Of a stretch of 5,234 bases of DNA, positions 1 to 5,172 are shown piece after piece; the stretch's first letter is position 1, and each line of letters starts with the position of its first letter. Source of the DNA: an uncultured Actinomycetes bacterium (GTDB lineage Bacteria > Actinomycetota > Actinomycetes > Nanopelagicales > Nanopelagicaceae). The translations under genes and the position numbers were made by a program. The stretch covers positions 1 to 5,234 of the forward strand of contig CAIXPV010000024.1 in assembly GCA_903921405.1 (NCBI GenBank), given 5' to 3'. The notes under the pieces were generated by a model. That model saw only the letters and a list, made by a program, of their open reading frames with translations. It did not search any database and was not told the DNA's origin.

Positions 1-1
1 G

Positions 2-415
2 ATTGCCGTTGAAAAATCTACAGAAGCTATTTATTGGCTCAAGAAAAACGTCGCTGTTTATGCAGAAAACGTTCGCGTCGTTGAGGGCGATGTCGCCGAT
101 GTCTTACCTGGAATCAAATGCGATGTCGTCATTGCAAATCCACCATATATTCCAGATTCACAGAGCCTGCCACGTGATGTTGTTGGATTTGAACCCCATG
201 GTGCACTTTTCGGAGGTCCTACTGGAATGGAGTTGCCGGCGATTTTCATTGCGGCGGCATCACGATTACTAAAATCCGGGGGAGTCTTGGTTATTGAACA
301 TACTGAAGAACAAGGGATTGCCATTGCAGGTGAATTAGCCCTAGATTTTGTAGATATTGCGCTCCATGATGACCTGGTTGGTCGTCCTCGATGGACTAGT
401 GCGGTCAGAAAGTAA
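2..415 (+). CDS. prmC: Release factor glutamine methyltransferase PrmC, C-terminal part (5' end outside window)
   Basis: PrmC uses S-adenosylmethionine to N5-methylate the glutamine of the GGQ motif in class I peptide chain release factors, a cytoplasmic step that speeds termination. The visible 137 residues begin inside the Rossmann-type methyltransferase fold. The diagnostic NPPY motif is at visible residues 46-49 (followed by IP) and holds the substrate glutamine. It is preceded by a VEGDV strand, where PrmC proteins place the adenine-contacting acidic residue. Downstream come the family block FEPHGALFGG, a GGVLVIEH strand and the C-terminal DLVGRPRW segment. The frame is open from base 2 to TAA at 413-415. 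The N-terminal helical domain and SAM-binding GxGxG loop lie upstream of the window; prfA commonly precedes prmC in bacteria, which is inference here. The next gene starts 3 nt after the stop, suggesting co-transcription. The NPPY motif makes the assignment firm. Confidence 0.94.
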   Translation: MAVEKSTEAIYWLKKNVAVYAENVRVVEGDVADVLPGIKCDVVIANPPYIPDSQSLPRDVVGFEPHGALFGGPTGMELPAIFIAAASRLLKSGGVLVIEHTEEQGIAIAGELALDFVDIALHDDLVGRPRWTSAVRK

Positions 416-418
416 ATC

Positions 419-1063
419 ATGGGCAAAGAGGTTGACTTAAAAAAGGGTGAACTCAATCGCCATGTTAATAAAGCGCTCAAAGCGATCTCTGATGGTTACA
501 TCATTGCGATTCCACTTGAACACAGTTATGCCTTTGCATGTGATGCATTTAAACACGATGCCGTGCGCGCTATGCATGTATTGCGCGCAGATACGTTATT
601 TACTGCCGCTCAAGTATTGGTTGGAAGTGCCAAGACAGCTCAAGGCGTAGTGCGCGAAGTAACGCCGGAAATTTCAGTGTTAATGAAGAAGTTTTGGCCT
701 GGAATGCTGTCAATGAATCTACGTCCACAAATGGGTTTAAATTGGGATTTAGGCGATGCCAATGAACTCGATCGGGTCAGTATCAGAGTTCCAAAAAATA
801 AATTTGCTAAAGCTCTGGTAACCGAGAGCGGTCCCTTGGCAGTAGCCAGCGCTGTACGTCTTGGACGACCTTCACCAAAAGCGCTCAATGACATCTTTGT
901 CCTTGACTCGGATTTAGCCTTTCAGTTCAACAATGGAAATCTGCGCAAGGGCCCTCTCACTACCGTTATTGAAGCCGATGCCACAGGAGTGCGAGTCCTA
1001 CGAATTGGCGCAATCTCCTTAGAAGCTATTCAAGAGATCGTGCCTGGAGCAACTGGACTATAG
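419..1063 (+). CDS. Sua5/YrdC/TsaC-family protein (L-threonylcarbamoyladenylate synthase-like), with degenerate active-site motifs
   Basis: Family members make threonylcarbamoyl-AMP from threonine, bicarbonate and ATP, the first step of the t6A37 tRNA modification. This 214-residue protein has the length and block order of a single-domain TsaC: IPLEHSYAF (31-39, family PTETVYGL), CDAFKHDAVR (41-50), WPGML (93-97), SIRVP (121-125), GPLAVASAVRLGRPSP (138-153, family APSANxSGxPSPT), LTTVIE (180-185, family ESTVVD) and RIGAIS (195-200). The place next to prmC and before glyA is the usual actinobacterial site for this gene. Key residues are changed: the KGR of the family reads R56-A57-D58, and the SxN reads S144-A145-V146, so three of the four residues of the KxR...SxN signature are lost. 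The fold assignment is good, but catalytic activity is doubtful, so no gene symbol is given. The start ATG lies 3 nt after the prmC stop with only a weak purine-rich RBS (agaaag), suggesting translational coupling. Confidence 0.82.
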   Translation: MGKEVDLKKGELNRHVNKALKAISDGYIIAIPLEHSYAFACDAFKHDAVRAMHVLRADTLFTAAQVLVGSAKTAQGVVREVTPEISVLMKKFWPGMLSMNLRPQMGLNWDLGDANELDRVSIRVPKNKFAKALVTESGPLAVASAVRLGRPSPKALNDIFVLDSDLAFQFNNGNLRKGPLTTVIEADATGVRVLRIGAISLEAIQEIVPGATGL

Positions 1064-1072
1064 GATTGAGCC

Positions 1073-2332
1073 ATGTCTACTTTCTATGGCCCAGATTTTG
1101 AACTATTAACTCACCAAGATCCAGAGATCGCCGCTGTTCTTTTATCAGAACTCAAGCGTCAGCAGACAAATCTGCAGCTGATCGCATCGGAAAACTTTAC
1201 TTCCCGTGCAGTGTTGGCCGCCATGGGCTCAACGCTTTCAAATAAATATGCCGAGGGTTATCCGGGCAAGCGTTATTACGGCGGATGTGAAGAAGTAGAT
1301 AAAGCCGAATATTTAGCTATCGATCGGGCAAAGAGTTTGTTCGGTGCAGATCATGCAAATGTTCAACCTCATTCTGGAGCAAGTGCAAACATCGCGGTTT
1401 ATCAAGCCTTTACTAAGCCAGGCGATACGGTTTTAGCGATGTCTTTGCCCCATGGTGGCCACTTAACACATGGTTCAGCCGTTAACTTTTCGGGTAAATG
1501 GTTTAACGTTGAATCATATGGAGTTCGCGCAGATAATGAACTTATCGATTATGACGAGCTTCGCGATAAAGCGATTGCCACTCAACCAAAGATGATTTGT
1601 TCAGGTGCAACGGCATACCCATCACTGATTGATTTCGAAAAAATTCGCGCGATTTGCGATGAGGTCGGAGCAATCATGTGGGTAGATGCTGCCCACTTCA
1701 TTGGTTTAGTTGCCGGTAAAGCGATTCCATCACCGGTTCCATTCGCCGACGTTGTCTCATTTACAACACATAAAGTTTTGCGTGGACCTCGTGGAGGAAT
1801 GATTTTGGCTAAGGCCCAGCACGCCGCTGCAATTGATAAGGCAGTCTTTCCGGGAATGCAAGGTGGGCCCATTATGTCGGCCGTGGCAGGAAAAGCTGTG
1901 GCGCTAGCAGAGTGTGCAACGCCGGCATATCAAAAGTATGCCAAGGATGTAATTGTGAATGCACAAGCCTTAGCTGCATCTCTTGAAGCTGAGGGAATGC
2001 GTGCAGTGTCGGGTGGAACTCAAACGCACCTTGCTTTGATGGATATTCGCAGTACTGGCGTAACTGGAAAAGTTGCCGATGAACGTTGCGGGGCTGCAGG
2101 AATTGTCATGAATAAGAATTCGATTCCATATGACCCAGAAAAGCCTGGCATTACTAGTGGTGTGCGCGTTGGTTCACCAGCAACGACTACGCAAGGTATG
2201 GGCGTAAATGAGATGAAGCAGATTGCATCGTTGATTGCACGCGCCATCGCCAGTGATGATTCTGCAGTTCATGCAGCGATCAAAACTGAGGTTCATGCCT
2301 TGACTGCACGCTTTCCTATCTACCAGGCGTAA
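1073..2332 (+). CDS. glyA: Serine hydroxymethyltransferase
   Basis: GlyA is a cytoplasmic PLP enzyme that converts serine and tetrahydrofolate to glycine and 5,10-methylene-tetrahydrofolate, the main source of one-carbon units. At 419 residues it is full length (E. coli GlyA has 417). Visible motifs in order are LIASENFTS near the N-terminus, YPGKRYYGG, NVQPHSGASAN, PHGGHLTHG, the DAAH block with D205 (which should contact the PLP ring nitrogen) and H208, and FTTHKVLRGPRGG with K234 as the Schiff-base lysine. The spacing D205-H208-K234 equals that of E. coli D200-H203-K229. FPGMQGGP, NKNSIPYDP and GVRVGSPATTTQGM follow. No key residue appears missing. The start ATG is 9 nt after the preceding stop; an AGGA at 1062-1065 overlaps that stop and gives a 7-nt spacer. 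The next gene starts 3 nt after the stop, so this lies in a continuous transcript. Confidence 0.98.
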   Translation: MSTFYGPDFELLTHQDPEIAAVLLSELKRQQTNLQLIASENFTSRAVLAAMGSTLSNKYAEGYPGKRYYGGCEEVDKAEYLAIDRAKSLFGADHANVQPHSGASANIAVYQAFTKPGDTVLAMSLPHGGHLTHGSAVNFSGKWFNVESYGVRADNELIDYDELRDKAIATQPKMICSGATAYPSLIDFEKIRAICDEVGAIMWVDAAHFIGLVAGKAIPSPVPFADVVSFTTHKVLRGPRGGMILAKAQHAAAIDKAVFPGMQGGPIMSAVAGKAVALAECATPAYQKYAKDVIVNAQALAASLEAEGMRAVSGGTQTHLALMDIRSTGVTGKVADERCGAAGIVMNKNSIPYDPEKPGITSGVRVGSPATTTQGMGVNEMKQIASLIARAIASDDSAVHAAIKTEVHALTARFPIYQA

Positions 2333-2335
2333 TCA

Positions 2336-3415
2336 ATGCGTGAATATTTAGTAACTCTGCTCATTTCGGCAGCGCTCTGCTATCTAATTACCCCTTTTGT
2401 ACGCAGCCAGGCATTACGTTTTGGAGCAGTAGCCGAAATTCGAGGCCGAGACATACATACAACTCCAACCGCCCGTTGGGGTGGTGTAGCAATGTGGTTG
2501 GCGATGTCAGTCACATTTATGATTGTTAATCACTTGCCACTTGTCGGAAAATCATTTGGCCATGAAGCACAAGGCATCTTTTTGGCCTCTACGACCATTG
2601 TTTTGTTGGGTATGGCCGATGATCGCTTTCAGCTAGATGCATTGACCAAATTAACTGGCCAAGTCTTCGTTGCTGGAATCTTGTTAATGTATGGAATTCA
2701 GATTCTCTGGCTACCGATCAACGGAGTCATCACATTGCCACCGAGCATTGGCCAACTGGTGACAGTTCTTATTGTTGTTATAACAATTAACGCCGTTAAC
2801 TTTATCGATGGGATGGATGGTCTTGCAGCTGGAATAGTTGCAATTGCGGGTATTGCATTCTTTGCCTTTGCTTATCTATTGGCCGTTGATTATGGCTTTA
2901 GTCGTGCCGGTGCACCATCTCTTATTACCGCGGTTTTAGTTGGAGTTTGTATCGGTTTCTTGCCCCATAACGCACACCCAGCAAGGATCTTCATGGGCGA
3001 TAGTGGCTCTATGTTGCTTGGCCTGTTGCTTGCATCGGCTGCGATTACTTTAACTGGTCAAGTCGATCCCAACGCAATTTCAGCAGAATCTGCCGGACCA
3101 ACATTGTTGCCTTTGTTATTACCTTTTGCAGTGTTAGCAGTTCCACTGGCTGATTTATTGTTGGCCGTTGGTCGTCGAGTAAAGGCAGGCAGGTCTCCCT
3201 TTGCTCCAGATAATGAGCATTTGCACCATCGATTATTAAGTGCCGGAAATTCTCAACTTAAGACGACTTTTATTCTTTATCTTGTAACGGCAACAATCGC
3301 ATTTCCTGTAACCGTTCTGGCATTTGCTCCTGCATGGATTGCGCTTTTAACTGCAGTGGTACTTGCCGCAGTTACATTAATTCTTTTAAAAAGCAAGAAT
3401 AAGCTTTCATCATGA
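2336..3415 (+). CDS. wecA: WecA/MraY-family polyprenyl-phosphate N-acetylhexosamine-1-phosphate transferase
   Basis: This integral membrane enzyme of the polyprenyl-phosphate HexNAc-1-P transferase family (glycosyltransferase family 4 in Pfam) moves a sugar-1-phosphate, usually GlcNAc-1-P, from UDP-sugar to undecaprenyl or decaprenyl phosphate. This is the first lipid-linked step of wall polysaccharide, teichoic acid or arabinogalactan-linker synthesis. In 359 residues all signatures are present: H41 and RWGG (47-50), the Mg-binding D95-D96 in MADDR, NFIDGMDGLAAG (155-166), PHNAHPARIFMGDSG (210-224) and the cytoplasmic HLHHR (295-299). The HxHHR form separates WecA/TagO-type enzymes from MraY. 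About ten or eleven hydrophobic segments are seen. The gene starts 3 nt after glyA without a clear RBS, and its stop overlaps the next start (ATGA). Location just before the atp genes is typical of Actinobacteria (there called rfe or wecA). The sugar and the final polymer cannot be read from sequence. Confidence 0.93.
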   Translation: MREYLVTLLISAALCYLITPFVRSQALRFGAVAEIRGRDIHTTPTARWGGVAMWLAMSVTFMIVNHLPLVGKSFGHEAQGIFLASTTIVLLGMADDRFQLDALTKLTGQVFVAGILLMYGIQILWLPINGVITLPPSIGQLVTVLIVVITINAVNFIDGMDGLAAGIVAIAGIAFFAFAYLLAVDYGFSRAGAPSLITAVLVGVCIGFLPHNAHPARIFMGDSGSMLLGLLLASAAITLTGQVDPNAISAESAGPTLLPLLLPFAVLAVPLADLLLAVGRRVKAGRSPFAPDNEHLHHRLLSAGNSQLKTTFILYLVTATIAFPVTVLAFAPAWIALLTAVVLAAVTLILLKSKNKLSS

Positions 3416-3825
3416 GCAGCAATGAAAGTCAATTACTGCGAGGCGCTTTTCGACCAACTTTAATTACAGGCATCCTTGCCATTGTTATTTCAACATTTAC
3501 TCTTGGGCTCAGTGGTTTATATGGAGCGCTGCTTGCGCAGTTTGTAGTCGTCATCTTCTTTATTATTCATATCGCAGTTTCTAGAATGACTAGAAATCTA
3601 GATCCGATTTCTACGATGGCGATGGCGCTCTTTTCTTACTTTGCAAAGCTTTTTGCACTTGGCCTCTTATTGTGGGCGATTTCAAAGTACACGGATCGCG
3701 CAACGATAAGCCGAACTACCTTCGGAATCAGCGCAGTTGCCCTGACTATCGCCTGGCTGTGGGGGGAGATTGCTAGTTTCATGGCCTTGCGCCTACATTT
3801 GCCTCTTCCAGATAAGAAGGAGTAA
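3412..3825 (+). CDS. atpI: AtpI-type ATP synthase accessory membrane protein (ATP synthase I family)
   Basis: A 137-residue membrane protein with four predicted helices at about 13-35, 38-56, 69-91 and 102-126, and a charged C-terminal tail. It fits the AtpI / ATP synthase I family, whose members sit immediately upstream of atpB and have been proposed to help c-ring assembly or Mg2+ supply; that role is family knowledge and not shown by this sequence. Features in keeping with the family are the RGAFRPTLITG entry to helix 1 and K79 inside helix 3 (SYFAKLFALG), a lysine position commonly retained in AtpI. Family sequence conservation is low, so the call leans on topology and position. The start ATG overlaps the wecA stop by 4 nt (ATGA) and no strong SD is seen, indicating translational coupling. 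The alternative is an unassigned four-helix protein, but the context makes AtpI much more likely. Confidence 0.8.
   Translation: MSSNESQLLRGAFRPTLITGILAIVISTFTLGLSGLYGALLAQFVVVIFFIIHIAVSRMTRNLDPISTMAMALFSYFAKLFALGLLLWAISKYTDRATISRTTFGISAVALTIAWLWGEIASFMALRLHLPLPDKKE
3815..3822 (+). promoter_or_regulatory. Ribosome binding site for the AtpZ-like gene
   Basis: AGAAGGAG ends 6 nt before the ATG at 3829 and lies inside the last codons of the upstream atpI gene. It is the first strong Shine-Dalgarno in the window and supports this start for a very short gene. Confidence 0.8.
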
Positions 3826-3828
3826 GCC

Positions 3829-4017
3829 ATGGCTAAGCGAGAAGAGAGTGCGATGTGGTCGATTTTTGGCTACCTGCTATCAGGCCTACTTTTTTGGGGT
3901 GGAATCGGCTTCGGGCTGGATAAGTGGCTCAACACGTCATATTTCACCTTGATCGGCCTGTTGGTCGGTATCAGCGGGGCGATTTATCTGGTCTGGCTGC
4001 GCTTCGGGCGCGAGTGA
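3829..4017 (+). CDS. AtpZ-like small two-helix membrane protein
   Basis: This is a 62-residue protein with a basic/acidic N-terminus (MAKREES), two membrane helices (about 12-30 and 37-57) and a basic tail ending in RFGRE. Between the helices is GFGLDKWLNTS (27-37), matching the G-x-x-x-D-x-W-L-x-T-S turn typical of AtpZ proteins (Pfam 'putative F0F1-ATPase subunit, Ca2+/Mg2+ transporter'). AtpZ is reported to work with AtpI in Bacillus, where a Mg2+/Ca2+ transport role was proposed; whether that holds here is inference. A good SD (AGAAGGAG, 3815-3822) lies in the end of the previous gene with a 6-nt spacer, and the start follows its stop by 3 nt. The last 120 nt of the gene are clearly richer in GC (70 of 121 bases) than the neighbouring genes. 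The match rests on one short motif plus context, so the symbol is left blank. Confidence 0.75.
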   Translation: MAKREESAMWSIFGYLLSGLLFWGGIGFGLDKWLNTSYFTLIGLLVGISGAIYLVWLRFGRE

Positions 4018-4071
4018 GACCTGCTCCACAGCTCCCACGCCATCCTCGATTTCTCAACTGAGCCGTCTCTG

Positions 4072-4130
4072 CCTTAGGGTTACCTCGTCTTAACTTCCCC
4101 GTTTAGTCAACCGTATACGAGTTCCTAAGG
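4072..4130 (+). promoter_or_regulatory. Possible RNA hairpin enclosing the atpB Shine-Dalgarno
   Basis: CCUUAGG (4072-4078) is the exact reverse complement of CCUAAGG (4124-4130), a 7-bp helix with a possible extra G-U pair (4079 with 4123). Nested inside it, CUCGU (4084-4088) pairs with ACGAG (4117-4121) for another 5 bp, separated by a small internal loop. The right arm covers AAGG of the atpB SD at 4127-4132, so folding would hide it. This is read by eye; no folding energy or covariation is available. Confidence 0.4.
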
Positions 4131-4132
4131 AG
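4127..4132 (+). promoter_or_regulatory. Ribosome binding site deciding the atpB GTG start
   Basis: AAGGAG lies 6 nt before GTG 4139 but only 2 nt before the out-of-frame ATG at 4135. The spacing favours the GTG, which is in frame with the conserved subunit a sequence; the ATG would give only nine codons before TGA at 4162-4164. Confidence 0.8.
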
Positions 4133-4138
4133 TTATGC

Positions 4139-4918
4139 GTGCGCGTTCTACTGCGTTCAGGTGAGGGCTTTGTCCCACCAAGCAGCAACGACTTCGAACT
4201 TCCACCGATTTTTGGCGACAATGCCTATACAACTAAACCAATTCTCCTAGTCTTTCTTTCAGTCATTCTTATTTCAGTCTTCTTTATTATCTCTTCACGT
4301 AAGGCTGCGGTAGTGCCGTCAAAGCTTCAATTTGCCGGTGAATCAATTTACTCTTTTGTACGAAATGACTTAGCTAAAGACGTTATCGGCCATGATTTTC
4401 TGCGCTTTGTGCCGTATCTTTTTACGCTCTTCACCTTCATCTTAGTAAATAATTTATTTGGAATCATTCCGCTATTGCAATTTCCCTCAATGTCGCGTGT
4501 CTCTTTCCCTTACGTTTTAGCGATGACTATTTATATTGTTTTCCACTACGTCGGAATTCGCAAGCAAGGTGCTCTTAAGTACTTTAAAGAGATCATGTTT
4601 ATGCCTGGAGTGCCTAAGGCTGCGTACATTCTTATCACCCCGCTAGAAATTCTTACATTCTTTGTAGTACGTCCATTGACGCTTGCACTTCGATTATTTG
4701 CAAATATGTTTGCGGGCCACTTGTTGTTGCTCGTCTTTATCTTGGGTGGAGATCATCTACTCCAAGGTGTTATTGGTTTGAAGTTGATCAGCCCATTTGC
4801 CTTCGGTATCGGCATTGCGTTGACCTTCTTTGAATTCATGGTCCAATGCTTGCAGGCGTACATCTTTACTCTGCTAGCAGCACTTTACATCGCCGGCGCC
4901 CTTGCCGACGAGCACTAA
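4139..4918 (+). CDS. atpB: F0F1 ATP synthase subunit a
   Basis: Subunit a is the membrane stator that forms the two proton half-channels beside the c-ring. The protein has 259 residues and multiple membrane helices, with an N-terminal extramembrane stretch EGFVPPSSNDFELPPIFG (9-26) of the type seen in Actinobacteria. The essential arginine is R185 in the block LALRLFANMFAGH (equivalent to E. coli R210). H194 and E232 occupy the positions of E. coli E219 and H245, the reversed pairing common outside enterobacteria. LQAYIF (238-243) in the last helix is also conserved. Translation is taken from GTG 4139, placed 6 nt after AAGGAG; the upstream ATG at 4135 is in another frame. The gene ends TAA 4916-4918, 20 nt before atpE. 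The subunit a motifs make the function secure, and the start is fairly secure. Confidence 0.97.
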   Translation: MRVLLRSGEGFVPPSSNDFELPPIFGDNAYTTKPILLVFLSVILISVFFIISSRKAAVVPSKLQFAGESIYSFVRNDLAKDVIGHDFLRFVPYLFTLFTFILVNNLFGIIPLLQFPSMSRVSFPYVLAMTIYIVFHYVGIRKQGALKYFKEIMFMPGVPKAAYILITPLEILTFFVVRPLTLALRLFANMFAGHLLLLVFILGGDHLLQGVIGLKLISPFAFGIGIALTFFEFMVQCLQAYIFTLLAALYIAGALADEH

Positions 4919-4926
4919 TAGGAAAT

Positions 4927-4932
4927 AAGGAG
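4927..4932 (+). promoter_or_regulatory. Strong ribosome binding site for atpE
   Basis: AAGGAG followed by a 6-nt, nearly all-A spacer to ATG 4939. An A-rich unstructured spacer with a consensus SD fits the high translation rate needed for the multi-copy c subunit. It also fixes the start at 4939 rather than at the in-frame alternative start at 4846, which lies inside atpB. Confidence 0.88.
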
Positions 4933-4938
4933 AAAAAA

Positions 4939-5142
4939 ATGACAGGCACACTTAACCTCGTTGGTTTTGGCCTTGCAGCAATCGGTCCCGGAATCGCAAC
5001 TGGCCTCATCTTCGCCGCATACATCAACGGCGTAGCTCGTCAGCCAGAAGCCCGCAGCGTCCTACAGCCAATCGCTTTCCTTGGCTTCGCACTTGCTGAA
5101 GCTCTTGCACTCTTCGGCCTCGTTCTCGCATTCGTTCTCTAA
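4939..5142 (+). CDS. atpE: F0F1 ATP synthase subunit c
   Basis: Subunit c is the two-helix proteolipid that builds the proton-driven rotor ring. The 67-residue protein, somewhat shorter than E. coli subunit c (79), shows helix 1 with the GLAAIGPGIATG glycine-rich face (11-22), the polar loop R34-Q35-P36, and helix 2 with the ion-carrying E54 in FALAEALALFG. No serine or threonine follows E54 and no helix-1 glutamine faces it, so the Na+-type ligand set is absent and proton coupling is expected. A possible start 93 nt upstream would add 31 residues read from within atpB in another frame and is rejected, because the SD at 4927-4932 fits ATG 4939. Codon choice is biased: all five Ile codons are ATC, five of six Phe are TTC, and eleven of twelve Leu are CTC or CTT with no TTA or TTG, unlike the adjacent genes. 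That is a sign of high expression. Confidence 0.97.
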   Translation: MTGTLNLVGFGLAAIGPGIATGLIFAAYINGVARQPEARSVLQPIAFLGFALAEALALFGLVLAFVL

Positions 5143-5161
5143 TTCATAAGAATTTAACATT

Positions 5162-5166
5162 AAGGA
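5162..5166 (+). promoter_or_regulatory. Ribosome binding site for atpF
   Basis: AAGGA lies 6 nt before ATG 5173 in the 30-nt gap after atpE. The gap is A/T-rich and carries no terminator hairpin, so atpE and atpF should share a transcript. Confidence 0.78.
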
Positions 5167-5172
5167 CAACTG

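Larger units (their letters stand above)
4018..4138 (+). other. atpB leader / only sizeable intergenic gap
   Basis: These 121 nt hold no credible gene. The first 50 nt are pyrimidine-rich on the + strand. Two sets of complementary segments are visible: GAGAC 4016-4020 with GTCTC 4065-4069, and CCTTAGG 4072-4078 with CCTAAGG 4124-4130, the latter containing the atpB Shine-Dalgarno. There is no hairpin followed by a T run, so no intrinsic terminator separates the accessory genes from atpB. A promoter for the atp structural genes could lie here, but only weak candidates are seen (TTAACT 4090-4095, 18-nt spacer, TATACG 4114-4119). Confidence 0.6.

Noticed and set aside
58..480. Long open frame on the minus strand over prmC
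   Set aside because: It is antisense to a motif-confirmed prmC, shows no recognisable domain, and continues across the prmC-tsaC junction; a shadow of the coding strand.
1582..1872. Minus-strand open frame inside glyA
   Set aside because: It lies wholly over the conserved PLP-lysine region of glyA and its residues mirror those codons.
3770..3952. 60-residue frame overlapping the atpI-atpZ junction
   Set aside because: It overlaps two genes with clear membrane-protein features and its own translation shows no family motif or RBS.
3999..4011. GCGC-TTCGG-GCGC hairpin at the end of the AtpZ-like gene
   Set aside because: The stem is only four pairs, sits inside the coding region and has no following T run, so it is not an intrinsic terminator.
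4090..4119. Possible promoter before atpB (TTAACT, 18-nt spacer, TATACG)
   Set aside because: Each box matches only four of six consensus bases and the implied start would fall almost on the SD; not strong enough to list as a promoter.
4846..4938. Upstream extension of atpE by 31 residues
   Set aside because: The extension is read out of frame through the conserved end of atpB, and the strong SD at 4927-4932 points to ATG 4939, which gives a normal-length subunit c.
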